The notes below the pieces were generated by a model. The model had not been told where the DNA came from. It saw only the letters and a program-made list of their open reading frames with translations, and searched no databases. From positions 248,001-312,000 of the forward strand of contig NZ_JNYZ01000002.1 in the NCBI RefSeq assembly GCF_000717335.1: a stretch of DNA of 64,000 nt, in the 5' to 3' direction. This stretch comes from Amycolatopsis jejuensis. GTDB taxonomy: Bacteria > Actinomycetota > Actinomycetes > Mycobacteriales > Pseudonocardiaceae. A program made the position numbers and the translations under genes. Positions 42,414 to 51,769 of this stretch are shown here, in pieces (the stretch's first letter is position 1; each line of letters begins with the position of its first letter).

Positions 42414-43814
42414 ATGACGCTGGCCGAGACCCGGGACAGCAAGCGGGAACGGTGGGGCTGGTACTTCTACGACTGGGCCAACTCGCCGTTCTATTCGTCG
42501 GTGACGACCGTGTTCGGCGCGCTGTACATGAGCTCTGTCGCGGCGGCCGATGCGAAGCAGAACATCACCCTTAACGGGGACCGGGCTTGTCTCGACGCGT
42601 CCGGTGTGGACAACAAGCTGAACCACTGCGACGTCGCACTGTTCGGCTTGCATTTCCCGGCCGGTTCGCTGTGGGGGTACCTGCTGTCGGTGGCGACTGT
42701 CGTGCAGGTGCTGGTGCTGCCGATTGCCGGGGCGATCGCCGACCGCAGCCGCAACAAGCGGCGGATTCTCGGCGGGTTCGCGGTGCTGGGGGCGGTGGCG
42801 TCGGCACTGATGTTCTTCATGGCCGGTTCGGACTGGCAGCTCGGTGCGGTGCTGTTCGTGCTGGCGAACATCGGGTACGGCGGTTCGCTGGTCGTCTACT
42901 ACTCGTTCCTGGTGGACATCGCGACGCCCGACGAGCGCGACGACGTGTCGGCGAAGGGCTGGGCGTTCGGGTACCTCGGCGGCGGGCTCGCGCTGGCCCT
43001 GCAGCTGGCGTTCTACCTCAGCCGTGACGCGCTGGGCGTCGACACCGGGCTTGCGGTGCGGATCTGCTTCCTGACCTCGGGAATCTGGTGGGCGTTGTTC
43101 ACGATCCCGACCCTGCGCCGGCTCCCCCGCAGCCACGTGCCGGCGACGGCCGAACGTCGGGTTTCCGTGCTGCGAGCCGGTTTCCGCGAGCTGCGGCACA
43201 CCCTCGGCGAAGCGAAGGCGTACCCGCTCACGCTCGCCTTCCTCGGCAGTTACCTGCTTTTCGCGGACGGGATCAACACCGTCGTGACGGTTTCGGCGCA
43301 GTACGGCAAGGACGAGCTGCGGTTCGCCGACGAGGTCCTCATCGTCACCGTGCTGGTGATCCAGTTCCTCGCCTACGCCGGCGGGGTCCTGCACGGGCTC
43401 GTCGCGCGCCGCCTCGGCGCGAAGCGGACGATCCTGGTCAGCCTCGTGCTGTGGGTCGTGGTGCTCGGCGGCGCGTATTTCGTGCAGCCGCAGCAGCCGG
43501 TGCAGTTCTTCGCCGTGGCGGTCGGGATCGGGCTGGTGCTGGGCGGGACGAACGCACTCGCCCGGTCGCTGTTCAGCCAGATGATCCCGGCGGGCCGGGA
43601 GGCGCAGTACTACTCGCTGTACGTCGTGGGTGAGAAGGGGACGTCGTGGCTCGGGCCGCTGGTGTTCGCCGGGGTCGGGCAGGCGACCGGGTCGTTCCGG
43701 TTCGCGATCGTCGCGCTGGTGGTGTTTTTCGTGCTCGGGTTCGTCCTCGTGGCGTTCGTGCCGGTGCGGCGGGCGATCGTGGCCGCGGGGAACCGTCCGC
43801 CTGCGGTGCTGTGA
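42414..43814 (+). CDS. UMF1/Atg22-like MFS transporter
   Basis: A 466-residue 12-helix membrane protein. The N-terminal GWYFYDWANSPFYSSVTTVFGALYM is the hallmark of the UMF1 family (related to yeast Atg22 vacuolar effluxer). Other MFS features are LPIAGAIADRSRNKRRILGGF (loop 2-3) and FLVDIATPDERDDVSAKGWAFGYLGGGLALALQL. The ATG at 42414 is chosen by the family N-terminus; upstream in-frame sequence is Arg/Pro-rich and not membrane-like. It probably exports small solutes; substrate unknown. The thymidine kinase gene follows 22 bases later and may share the transcript. Confidence 0.92.
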   Translation: MTLAETRDSKRERWGWYFYDWANSPFYSSVTTVFGALYMSSVAAADAKQNITLNGDRACLDASGVDNKLNHCDVALFGLHFPAGSLWGYLLSVATVVQVLVLPIAGAIADRSRNKRRILGGFAVLGAVASALMFFMAGSDWQLGAVLFVLANIGYGGSLVVYYSFLVDIATPDERDDVSAKGWAFGYLGGGLALALQLAFYLSRDALGVDTGLAVRICFLTSGIWWALFTIPTLRRLPRSHVPATAERRVSVLRAGFRELRHTLGEAKAYPLTLAFLGSYLLFADGINTVVTVSAQYGKDELRFADEVLIVTVLVIQFLAYAGGVLHGLVARRLGAKRTILVSLVLWVVVLGGAYFVQPQQPVQFFAVAVGIGLVLGGTNALARSLFSQMIPAGREAQYYSLYVVGEKGTSWLGPLVFAGVGQATGSFRFAIVALVVFFVLGFVLVAFVPVRRAIVAAGNRPPAVL

Positions 43815-43836
43815 GGCCCCGATAAGGTCGGGCGTC

Positions 43837-44589
43837 GTGACTGCTGCCGACGACACCGACCCCACCGACGCGCTTTCCGCGGCCCCGCCCGCGGGGGTCC
43901 GGCGCAACGGGGCCCCGCGGGGCAGGCTGAAGTTCTGCTACGGCCCGATGGACTGCGGGAAGTCGACGCTCGCGCTGCAGATCGACCACAACCACGCCCG
44001 GCAGGGCAGGCGCGGGCTGGTACTGGTGCGGCACGACCGGTCCGGCGCGCCGCAGATCACCAGCCGGATCGGGATCTCGCGGCGGGCGACCGAGGTCGGC
44101 ACCGGCACCGACCTGCGGGACCTGGTCCGCGAGCAGTGGGCCCGCGGGCAGCACGTGGACTACGTGATCGTCGACGAGGCGCAGTTCCTCTCCCCCGCGC
44201 AGGTCGACCAGCTGGCCGAGCTCGCCGACGAGGCCGGCATCGACGTCTACTGCTTCGGCATCGCGACCGACTTCCGCAGCCGCCTCTTCCCCGGTGCCGC
44301 ACGCCTGTTCGAACTGGCCGACGACCTGCAGCCGGTGCAGGTCGAGGTGCTCTGCTGGTGTGGCACGGCGGGCCGGTTCAACGCGCGGGTGCAAGACGAC
44401 GTGATCCTCCGTGAGGGTGACACCGTTGTCGTCGCAGATACCGAACACTCCGTAGTTGAAACTTCAGCTTCAGCACGTTCCGATGGCAATTTGGTCACGG
44501 TCCGTTATCAGGTACTGTGCCGTCGGCACTTCCGCTCGGGGGACCTGGGGCCTGCTGCCGCGCAGCACGGTCAGTTACGGTTGTCCTAA
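43837..44589 (+). CDS. tdk: Thymidine kinase (type II)
   Basis: A 250-residue TK1-like thymidine kinase, phosphorylating thymidine with ATP in the pyrimidine salvage pathway. Walker A is GPMDCGKS (residues 36-43) after FCY; VIVDEAQFLSPAQVDQLAELADEAGIDVYCFGIATDFRSRLFPGAARL contains the DEAQF box and the lasso-loop region; and a zinc-binding set is suggested by VLCWCGTAGRFNAR and VLCRRHF. The 30-residue N-terminal extension is low in conservation. The start is GTG 43837, 22 bases after the transporter gene. Confidence 0.92.
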   Translation: MTAADDTDPTDALSAAPPAGVRRNGAPRGRLKFCYGPMDCGKSTLALQIDHNHARQGRRGLVLVRHDRSGAPQITSRIGISRRATEVGTGTDLRDLVREQWARGQHVDYVIVDEAQFLSPAQVDQLAELADEAGIDVYCFGIATDFRSRLFPGAARLFELADDLQPVQVEVLCWCGTAGRFNARVQDDVILREGDTVVVADTEHSVVETSASARSDGNLVTVRYQVLCRRHFRSGDLGPAAAQHGQLRLS

Positions 44590-44732
44590 CGCTAACCTGA
44601 GTAGCCCAACTGGGGGATATCCGCACTAAGAAGGCGGTATCCGCGTCACGCCGGAGCGCGAAGCGACTCCCACTGGAGGAAGCTGAAGACCAGGGGTGAC
44701 ACAGCTCATCGTGAGCAGCGACATGGTGAACC

Positions 44733-44759
44733 GGGAATCCCCCGGAGACCGTGTTCGTT
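44733..44759 (+). promoter_or_regulatory. Sigma-R (SigR/SigH)-type promoter of rbpA
   Basis: GGGAAT at 44733-44738, exactly 18 bases, then GTT at 44757-44759 match the GGGAAT-N18-GTT consensus for the oxidative-stress sigma factor SigR of Streptomyces. In S. coelicolor rbpA is a known SigR target. The predicted transcription start is about 44766, leaving a leader of some 48 bases before the ATG. Confidence 0.8.
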
Positions 44760-44813
44760 GCATAGGGTGAGCATCACCCTGGCTCCACCCGGAGCTGACT
44801 GAAAGGACCCATC

Positions 44814-45161
44814 ATGGCCGACCGTGTTCTTCGTGGAAGCCGGCTGGGAGCGGTCAGCTACGAGACCGACCGCAATCACGACCTCGCCCCGCGCCGTACC
44901 GTGCGCTACGCCTGCCCCAAGAACCACGAGTTCGAGGTGCCGTTCTCCGACGACGCCGAGATCCCGACGGTGTGGGAGTGCCGCCTGCACGGCAGCGAGT
45001 CCGAGATCGTCGACGGCGGGCAGCCCGAGCAGAAGAAGGTCAAGCCCCCCAGGACACACTGGGACATGCTGCTGGAGCGCCGCTCCATCCCCGAGCTCGA
45101 GGACCTGCTGAACGAACGTCTCGCCGAGCTCAAAGGACGGCGGACCACCCGGTCCGCCTGA
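44814..45161 (+). CDS. rbpA: RNA polymerase-binding protein RbpA
   Basis: A 115-residue actinobacterial RNA polymerase-binding protein that stabilises holoenzyme with the principal sigma factor and helps open-complex formation. It has the N-terminal tail (MADRVLRGSRLGAVSYETDRN), the zinc-binding core RYACPKNHEFEVPFSDDAEIPTVWECRLHG (Cys-x2-His type, about residues 32-61), a basic linker (KKVKPPRTHWDMLLERRS) and the sigma-interacting helix IPELEDLLNERLAEL. AAAGGACCC precedes the ATG. A SigR-type promoter lies upstream and a strong terminator downstream. Confidence 0.97.
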   Translation: MADRVLRGSRLGAVSYETDRNHDLAPRRTVRYACPKNHEFEVPFSDDAEIPTVWECRLHGSESEIVDGGQPEQKKVKPPRTHWDMLLERRSIPELEDLLNERLAELKGRRTTRSA

Positions 45162-45197
45162 ATCTCGGCCAGTAGCTGGCTCCCACCACTGAACAGG

Positions 45198-45232
45198 AAC
45201 GGCCCCCGTGACCTCCCCCCACGGGGGCCGTT
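45198..45232 (+). terminator. Terminator after rbpA
   Basis: A perfect 13-bp stem (AACGGCCCCCGTG and its complement CACGGGGGCCGTT) with a 9-base loop, followed by TTTCG. It is 36 bases after the rbpA stop. It could also serve the convergent SDR gene ending at 45401. Confidence 0.9.
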
Positions 45233-45400
45233 TCGCGTCCTGTGCCGCCCGGGCCCGCGCGGGCGGGCTCAGAACGCGCGGCGGGCGATGACGATGGGCC
45301 TGGGGATCCACGTCATCGCGGCCGGACTGCCGGGCTAGCCAGGCGGTCGGGCGGCGCTGAAGACGGCCTCGGCAGTGCGCGACCCGGGCGAGCCGGGTGG

Positions 45401-46084
45401 TCAGGCGGCGTCGAAGACGGCTTCGGCGCGGTCGCGGCTTTCGTGCAGGTCCCAGTACAGGGCGGCGATCTCCTCGGGCGTGGCCCTCGGGCCGCCTTCC
45501 GGGCCTCCCTCGCCGATCCAGACGTTGATCGCCACGTGGGCCGCGTGCACGCCGCTCCCGGCGAGTTCCTTGTTCAGGTTGATCGCCCAGTTCCGCAGAG
45601 CTGCCTGGGCGGCGTTGGCGTTGCCGAACATCGGCACCGGGTCGACCGAGCCGCCGCCGGTGGTGAAGAGCAGGGTTCCGGCGCCCGCGGCGCGCATCGC
45701 GGGCAGTACCGCCTGGGCTGCCGCGACGGCGCCGTAGAAGCCGTACTCGATCATCGGCTGCAGGTTGTCGACCGTGACCTCCGAGGGAGTGACCACGGTG
45801 AGGCCGGGTACCGGCGAATGCGGGGCGGGCGAGTACTCCAGGACCTCGATGCTGCCGAAGCGGGACTTGGCCGCGTCCAGCGCGTCGGTGAGTGAGGCGC
45901 GGTCGAGGATGTCGGCGGGGAACGCGCCGGCGGTGATGCCTTCCCGGCCGAGCTCGGTGACGAGCGTTTCCAGCTTCTCCTTGGTACGGGCGATCAGGGC
46001 GACGTCGAAGCCGCGGCGGCCGAAGGTGCGGGCGATGGCAAGGCCCATCCCCGGTCCGGCGCCGACGATGGCGATTGCGGGCAC
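45401..46084 (-). CDS. SDR-fold oxidoreductase lacking the catalytic Tyr and Lys
   Basis: A 227-residue Rossmann protein. The coenzyme loop is AIVGAGPGMGLAIARTFGRRGFDVALIAR (about residues 4-32). The Ser region is LLFTTGGGSVDPVPMF, but where SDRs have YxxxK the sequence reads GNANAAQAALRNWAINLNKEL: Tyr and Lys are replaced by Asn and Gln. I know similar actinobacterial proteins with the same change, so this is probably a feature of the subfamily rather than a local mutation. The reaction is unknown; catalysis would need other residues. It is convergent with rbpA. Confidence 0.85.
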   Translation of the reverse strand: MPAIAIVGAGPGMGLAIARTFGRRGFDVALIARTKEKLETLVTELGREGITAGAFPADILDRASLTDALDAAKSRFGSIEVLEYSPAPHSPVPGLTVVTPSEVTVDNLQPMIEYGFYGAVAAAQAVLPAMRAAGAGTLLFTTGGGSVDPVPMFGNANAAQAALRNWAINLNKELAGSGVHAAHVAINVWIGEGGPEGGPRATPEEIAALYWDLHESRDRAEAVFDAA

Positions 46085-46283
46085 GGTGAGCTCACTTCCG
46101 TATCTGGGTGGAGGCCGTCGGCTTTACCGCCTGGCCTCCAATTCTTACTGTTTGTGCGTAACGCCAGTATGGGCCAGTACGGAAGGTCTTGCAAAAGGCA
46201 CCTCGGTGTGCGTGACGGACAGGAACGCGCGCCATGCAGGACAGTGCGGGTCCGACCGGGACCAAACGGCCGGAGCCGCCGGA

Positions 46284-47048
46284 TCAGCGCCGCAGCAACC
46301 GCTTGACCTGCGCGAGGCGGCGTTGCGCACCCCACTCCGCGACGCGGAAGAACGCCTCGGACATGATCCCGCCGCTCATCTTCGACTGGCCGATTTCCCG
46401 GTCGGTGAACGTGATCGGGACCTCGACGATGTCGAACCCGGCGTCGGCGGTGCGGCGGGTGAGGTCGATCTGGAAGCAGTAGCCGTGCGAGGCGACCTCG
46501 TCCAGCGCCAGCTTCTCCAGCACCCGGCGGCGGTACGCGCGGAACCCGGCGGTCATGTCCGCGACCTTCAGCCCCAGCGCGATCCGCGAGTACAGGTTCG
46601 CGCCGCGGGACAGCAGTGTGCGGCGCAGCGGCCAGTTCACCGTGCTGCCGCCGGGAACGTAGCGCGAGCCGATGGACAGGTCCGCGTCGCCGACCGCGTC
46701 GAGCAGGCGCGGCAGGTCTTCGGGCGCGTGCGAGCCGTCGGCGTCCATCTCCACGAACGTCGCGTACCCGCGTTCCAGGCCCCAGCGGAAGCCTGCGATG
46801 TAGGCCTTGCCGAGGCCCTCCTTCGCGGTGCGGTGCAGCACGTGGACGCGCTTGTCGGCGGCCGCGCGCTCGTCGGCCAGCTCGCCGGTGCCGTCCGGGC
46901 TGCCGTCGTCGACCACGAGCACGTCGACGTCCGGGAGTGCCTTGTGGAGCCGGTCCAGCACCGGGCCGAGGTTGTCCCGCTCGTTGTAGGTCGGGACCAC
47001 CACCAGCACCGGCTCGATCGTTTCGGCCCCCCGCGGCGCCTGCGCCAT
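46284..47048 (-). CDS. Polyprenol monophosphomannose synthase (Ppm-type glycosyltransferase)
   Basis: A 254-residue GT2 enzyme of the dolichol-phosphate mannosyltransferase type, transferring mannose from GDP-mannose to polyprenyl phosphate. This gives the mannose donor for protein O-mannosylation and lipoglycans. Motifs: [21 protein letters not shown] (about residues 14-34), [58 protein letters not shown] (DAD metal site), GSRYVPGG and TAGFRAYRR. There is no membrane domain. It lies 23 bases after the lnt gene; in Mycobacterium tuberculosis the two are fused as Ppm1, whereas here they are separate. Confidence 0.93.
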   Translation of the reverse strand: MAQAPRGAETIEPVLVVVPTYNERDNLGPVLDRLHKALPDVDVLVVDDGSPDGTGELADERAAADKRVHVLHRTAKEGLGKAYIAGFRWGLERGYATFVEMDADGSHAPEDLPRLLDAVGDADLSIGSRYVPGGSTVNWPLRRTLLSRGANLYSRIALGLKVADMTAGFRAYRRRVLEKLALDEVASHGYCFQIDLTRRTADAGFDIVEVPITFTDREIGQSKMSGGIMSEAFFRVAEWGAQRRLAQVKRLLRR

Positions 47049-47071
47049 CCGTCTCCTCCGAATCCGCGGGA

Positions 47072-48646
47072 TCAGCCCGCCGCTTCCCCTGCTGTCGTGC
47101 CGGTACTGCTCCGGGTGCGAAAACGGAGCACGAACCCGCCGGCGACACCCGCGATCGCCACCGCCAGCAGTCCGTACTCCGTCCACGCACCGAGTCGATC
47201 CGACAGCGTAGTCTGCGTGCGCAGCGGCACGCGCCCGACCAGGGCATCCGCCGTGAAAAGCCCGGTGGAGCTGGTGATCGTCCCGTCCGGGGCCACCAGC
47301 GCGCTCACCCCGGACGTGGCCGACACCACCACTGCCCGGCCGTGTTCCACCGCCCGCAGCCGCGACATCGCCAGCTGCTGGTAGCTCATCTCCCCCGGCC
47401 CGTACCAGGCGTTGTTCGTGGGGACCACCAGCAGTTCGCCGCCTTCGGCGGTCGCGTCGCGGGCCGGTCCGTCGAACGCGGCTTCGTAGCAGATGAACAC
47501 GCCGATCTTGGTACCCGCCACCGACAACGCCGCGTTCGAGCCGTCGCCGGCGCGCATGTCGAGGGTATCGTCGATGAACGGGGTGACCAGGCGCGCGACG
47601 GCGCGGGCGGGCACGTATTCACCGAAGGGGACGAGGTCCTGTTTCACGTAACGCTGTCCGGGCCCGGTCCTCGGGTCCCACACGACGGCGGAGTTTTCCG
47701 CCGCGCCGTCCGGGGTCCGCACGAGGGCGCCGATGATCGCCGGGATGCCGTAAGCCGACACCATCTGGTCGATGCCCGGGTCGGCGCCCGCCAGCGGCGT
47801 GGCGGTTTCGGGCCACAGCAGCAGGTCCGGCTTCGGGACCTGGCCGGACTGGATCTGCTGCAGCAGCCGGGCGCTTTCGGCGAGGTGGTTCTGCCGCAGG
47901 ACGCCGCGTTGTCCTTGCAGGGCAAGGCCGATGTCCGGCGCATTGCCCTGCACCGTGGCGACGGTGAGCGAGCCGTCCTGCGCTTCGGTGCCGATCGTGG
48001 GCCACAGCGCCAGCCCGGCCACCGCCGGGACGATCGTGAAGACCACCGGCCAGGCCAGCGCCCGTGGTTCGCGCAGCTTCGCGATCAGGGCGGCGAGGCC
48101 GAAACCGGTGAGTACCACGGCAAATCCGACCAGCGGGGCACCGCCGATCGACGCCAGCGGCAGGAACGCGCCCTCGGGCTGGCTGAACGCGACGCGCCCC
48201 CACGGGAACCCGCCGAGCGGGAACCAGGTGCGCGGCGTTTCCAGCGCGACGAACACCAGCGCACCCCACAGCGGCGCCAGCGGCAGCCGCGCGACGACCC
48301 GGATCAGCCATCCGGCGAGACCGAAGTAGAGCGACAGGGCGAACGACAGGCCGATCCACGGCCACGGCCCGAAGTCGCGGCCGAGGAAGTCCTGCAGCCA
48401 GGTCAGCAGCGGCAGGAAGAACGCCATGCCGAAGATGAACCCGTACCCGAATGCGCCGCGGAACGACCGTCCACGAAGGACGAGCGCGAAAACAGCGAAG
48501 GCGATCGGCGCGAGCCACCACAGTGGACGCGGCGCGAAGCTGAGGTAGTACCCGTAGCCCGCGACCCCGGTAACGACAAGGCGCACGAGCCAGGCGCGTT
48601 TCGGTTTCATCTTGGGCGTTTCGGGATCCGCCACGGTCACTGCCAC
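47072..48646 (-). CDS. lnt: Apolipoprotein N-acyltransferase
   Basis: A 524-residue integral membrane enzyme that N-acylates the lipid-modified Cys of lipoproteins. The N-terminal half has several membrane helices (residues of about 20-215). The nitrilase-like domain has the catalytic triad Glu280 (WPETATP), Lys335 ([13 protein letters not shown]) and Cys386 ([12 protein letters not shown]), at almost the same positions as in the E. coli enzyme. A last helix precedes the C-terminus ([17 protein letters not shown]). It is followed by the Ppm gene and preceded, 9 bases away, by an amidohydrolase gene, all in one direction. Confidence 0.95.
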   Translation of the reverse strand: MAVTVADPETPKMKPKRAWLVRLVVTGVAGYGYYLSFAPRPLWWLAPIAFAVFALVLRGRSFRGAFGYGFIFGMAFFLPLLTWLQDFLGRDFGPWPWIGLSFALSLYFGLAGWLIRVVARLPLAPLWGALVFVALETPRTWFPLGGFPWGRVAFSQPEGAFLPLASIGGAPLVGFAVVLTGFGLAALIAKLREPRALAWPVVFTIVPAVAGLALWPTIGTEAQDGSLTVATVQGNAPDIGLALQGQRGVLRQNHLAESARLLQQIQSGQVPKPDLLLWPETATPLAGADPGIDQMVSAYGIPAIIGALVRTPDGAAENSAVVWDPRTGPGQRYVKQDLVPFGEYVPARAVARLVTPFIDDTLDMRAGDGSNAALSVAGTKIGVFICYEAAFDGPARDATAEGGELLVVPTNNAWYGPGEMSYQQLAMSRLRAVEHGRAVVVSATSGVSALVAPDGTITSSTGLFTADALVGRVPLRTQTTLSDRLGAWTEYGLLAVAIAGVAGGFVLRFRTRSSTGTTAGEAAG

Positions 48647-48655
48647 CCCTGAACT

Positions 48656-50257
48656 CTAGGAGGCGGGTGTGAACTCGTCGTAGACAACCTTCCCACCGCG
48701 GACAGTGCGCAGGCAGCGCGGCAGTGGCGTGTCCGGGTCCAGGCGCGGCAGCGGCGGTACGCCCGAGCGCGGATCGGTGGACCAGCGCTGCACACGGCTG
48801 TCGGCGGTGGCGACCACGAGGTCCGTCGCATCCCAGATCGCGTAGTGCGCGGACGCACCCGGGACGAGGCTGCCGGTGACACCGTCGTTAACGCCCGCCG
48901 CGCGATGTCCGGCCCGGGTGTGTGCGGTGAAGGCTGCGCGAGCTGAGAGCCGCGCTTCTGGCGTGTGGTGGTGGACGGCTGCGCGGACAGCGGCCCACGG
49001 GTCGAGGGCGGTGACTGGGGCGTCGCTGCCGAAGGCGAGCAGCACCCCTTCTGCGGCGAGCTGGGCGAACGGATTCAGCGCTGCCGCACGGGTTCCGAGG
49101 CGTTCGGCGTACATCCCGGAGGGGCCGCCCCAGGCTTCGTCGAACAGCGGCTGCACTGACGCGACAACGCCCCAACCGGCGAGTTCGCGCGCCTGCTCGA
49201 CGGTGACCATCTCCAGGTGCTCCAGCCGGTGATGCCGGGCGGCGAGCGCCCGCTGTCCGACCTGTTTCTCCGCGAGCCGGAAACCCTCGACGACCTCGGT
49301 GACCGCGGCGTCACCGATCACGTGGAAGCCCGCCTGCAGACCGGCTTCGGTGCAGGCGACGAGGTGGTCGGCGATCGTGGCCGCGTCGGCGTAGAGCGAG
49401 CCTGAGGTGCCGGGTTCATCGGTGTACGGGCTGGTCAGGGCGGCGGTGCGGGAGCCGAGCGCGCCGTCGGCGAACAGGTCTCCGCCGACGCCGTGGGCAC
49501 CGAGACGGCGTGCGGTGTCGAGACCGCCGAACTCGCCCCAGTAGCCGACGACCTCCGGCGTGTGCGGGCCGGCGAGCGCGAGAAGGTCGGCGAAGTCGTC
49601 TTGGCCGGCGATGTCCGGACCGCCGCATTCGTGCACCGACACGATCCCGCGCGCGGCAGCGGCGGCGAGGAACGCGCGCTGGGCGGCCTGGCGCTGCGGG
49701 CGGGTGACCGCGGCTCGGGCGGCGGCACGGACGCGGTGGTGCGCACCGCGGGTGAGCGGGCCGTCGGCGGACCAGCCCGGTTCCGCGTCGGCACCCGGCG
49801 CCAGCGCGGTGAGGGCACTCGACACGAGCGCGGAGTGGACGTCGACCCGGCTCAGGTACACCGGCGTGTCGTCCGCTGCGGCGTCCAGTTCGGCCCGGCT
49901 GGGCAGGCGCGGGTCGGCCCAGGTGGATTCGTCCCAGCCGTGCGCGAGCAGCACCTGCCCGGGTACCACCGCGGTGCGCACGGTGGCGAGCAGGTCGGCG
50001 GCGCTGCGGGCGGCGGTGAGGTCGAGGCCGGTCAGGTGCAGGCCGGTCGCGGTGGCGTGCACGTGGGCGTCGACGAACGCCGGTGCGACGAACGCCCCGC
50101 CCAGGTCGACCACCTCGGCGTCCGGGTGCAGCGCACGGGCCGGGGCGTCCTGGCCGACCCACACGACGGTGCCGCCGGACACCGCCATCGCCGTGGCGTC
50201 GGAGGAGGCCGGGGTGTAGATGCGGCCGCCGAGCAGGAGCGTGGTGCTGTCGTTCAC
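48656..50257 (-). CDS. Amidohydrolase family 3 (YtcJ-like) metal-dependent hydrolase
   Basis: A 533-residue TIM-barrel hydrolase. GGRIYTPASSDATAMAVSGGTVVWVG forms the N-terminal beta-sandwich. VDLGGAFVAPAFVDAHVHATATGLHL has the HxH metal site (about residues 64-66). Later come SVHECGGPDI, AGFHVIGDAAV (metal His), HRLEHLEMV and FGSDAPVTALDPWAAVRAAVH (metal Asp). The YtcJ group acts on C-N bonds of amides or cyclic ureas; the natural substrate is not known. It is the first gene of a likely transcript with lnt and ppm and is divergent from the aminomutase-like gene. Confidence 0.92.
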   Translation of the reverse strand: MNDSTTLLLGGRIYTPASSDATAMAVSGGTVVWVGQDAPARALHPDAEVVDLGGAFVAPAFVDAHVHATATGLHLTGLDLTAARSAADLLATVRTAVVPGQVLLAHGWDESTWADPRLPSRAELDAAADDTPVYLSRVDVHSALVSSALTALAPGADAEPGWSADGPLTRGAHHRVRAAARAAVTRPQRQAAQRAFLAAAAARGIVSVHECGGPDIAGQDDFADLLALAGPHTPEVVGYWGEFGGLDTARRLGAHGVGGDLFADGALGSRTAALTSPYTDEPGTSGSLYADAATIADHLVACTEAGLQAGFHVIGDAAVTEVVEGFRLAEKQVGQRALAARHHRLEHLEMVTVEQARELAGWGVVASVQPLFDEAWGGPSGMYAERLGTRAAALNPFAQLAAEGVLLAFGSDAPVTALDPWAAVRAAVHHHTPEARLSARAAFTAHTRAGHRAAGVNDGVTGSLVPGASAHYAIWDATDLVVATADSRVQRWSTDPRSGVPPLPRLDPDTPLPRCLRTVRGGKVVYDEFTPAS

Positions 50258-50376
50258 GGGTCGAGTCTCCCCTGGCCGCCGGGGCTGGCCCGAGCGGGTC
50301 GGGGTGCAAAAAGATTTACGGTGTACTAACGTTGAGGCAGGAGATTTTCGCGCATTTTCGACGACGAGGAGTACAA

Positions 50377-51762
50377 GTGACTGCGATCCAGGAACCTGTG
50401 CCGACTGCCGCCGCCTTCGACCAGCCGTATGAATACGCCCGCGCCGAGCTGGTGGAACCCGATTGGCGCCGCTTCCCCGGCTGGCACGACGTCACCGCCG
50501 CCGAATGGCGGGACGCCCAGTGGCAGCGCGTGCACTGCGTCCGCAACGTGAAGCAGCTGCGCGCGCTGATGGGCGACCTGCTGGAGGACCGGTTCTACGA
50601 GGACCTGCTCGCCGACCAGCGCGAGATGGCCACGATGTCGATGCTGCTTCCGCCGCAGATGATCAACACGATGGCCCCGCACGCGGGTACCGACCCGGCG
50701 AAGGTCACCGAAGCGTTCTACGCCGACCCGATCCGCCGGTACATGCTCCCGGTGCGCAGCGACCGGGACCTGAAGTGGCCGAGCCACCCGCACTCCGAGC
50801 GCGACTCCCTGCACGAGGCCGAGATGTGGGTGGTCGAGGGGCTCACCCACCGGTACCCGACCAAGGTGCTCGCGGAGATGATCTCCACCTGCCCGCAGTA
50901 CTGCGGGCACTGCACCCGGATGGACCTCGTCGGGAACTCCACCGAACAGGTCGAGAAGCACAAGCTCGCGCTGAAACCGGTCGACCGCCAGGACGCCATG
51001 ATCGGATACCTGCAGCGCACGCCGGGGGTGCGGGACGTGGTGGTGTCCGGCGGCGACGTGGCGAACGTGCCGTGGCCGCAGCTGGAGTCGTTCCTGATGC
51101 GGTTGATGGACATCGAGACGGTCCGCGACATCCGCCTTGCCACGAAGGCCCTCGCCGCGCTGCCGCAGCACTGGCTCCAGCCGAAGGTCACCGAGGGCTT
51201 GCAGCGGGTCGCGCTCACGGCGCAGGCGCGCGGGGTGAACCTGGCGATCCACACGCACGTCAACCACGCGCAGTCGGTGACCCCGCTGGTCGCGGAAGCG
51301 GCGCGGACGGCGCTGCAGGTGGGCGTGCGCGATGTGCGGAACCAGGGCGTGCTGATGCGCGGGGTGAACGCGACACCGGCGGCGCTGCTGGACCTCTGCT
51401 TCGCACTGCAGGGCGAGGCGAACATTTTGCCGTACTACTTCTACATGTGCGACATGATCCCGAACGCGGAGCATTGGCGCGTGGCGGTGTGGGAGGCGCA
51501 GGAACTGCAGCACGCGATCATGGGGTACCTGCCGGGCTACGCGACGCCACGCATCGTCTGCGACGTGCCGTACGTGGGGAAGCGGTGGGTGCACCAGCTG
51601 GCCGACTACGACCGGGACCTGGGGATTTCGTACTGGACGAAGAACTACCGCACGGGAATCGAGCACGAAGACCCGGAGGCGTTGCAGCGTCGCTACCCCT
51701 ACTACGACCCGATCCAGACGCTGCCCGAGGCGGGGCAGAAGTGGTGGGCTACGCAGGGCTGA
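50377..51762 (+). CDS. Lysine 2,3-aminomutase-like radical SAM enzyme
   Basis: A 461-residue KamA-family protein. The radical SAM cluster motif CPQYCGHC (Cys172, Cys176, Cys179, C-x3-C-x2-C) lies in AEMISTCPQYCGHCTRMD; GVRDVVVSGGDVANVPWPQLESFLMRL is the SAM-binding GGD-like segment; and NLAIHTHVNHAQSVTPLVAEAARTALQVGVRDVRNQGVLMRGVN is the family core. KamA enzymes convert L-lysine to beta-lysine with PLP and SAM. The start GTG 50377 has GACGAGGAG upstream. It lies at the edge of the NRPS/PKS cluster and could supply a beta-amino acid, but no lysine-type A domain is visible in this window, and other aminomutase substrates are possible. Confidence 0.88.
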   Translation: MTAIQEPVPTAAAFDQPYEYARAELVEPDWRRFPGWHDVTAAEWRDAQWQRVHCVRNVKQLRALMGDLLEDRFYEDLLADQREMATMSMLLPPQMINTMAPHAGTDPAKVTEAFYADPIRRYMLPVRSDRDLKWPSHPHSERDSLHEAEMWVVEGLTHRYPTKVLAEMISTCPQYCGHCTRMDLVGNSTEQVEKHKLALKPVDRQDAMIGYLQRTPGVRDVVVSGGDVANVPWPQLESFLMRLMDIETVRDIRLATKALAALPQHWLQPKVTEGLQRVALTAQARGVNLAIHTHVNHAQSVTPLVAEAARTALQVGVRDVRNQGVLMRGVNATPAALLDLCFALQGEANILPYYFYMCDMIPNAEHWRVAVWEAQELQHAIMGYLPGYATPRIVCDVPYVGKRWVHQLADYDRDLGISYWTKNYRTGIEHEDPEALQRRYPYYDPIQTLPEAGQKWWATQG

Positions 51763-51769
51763 CAGCGGC

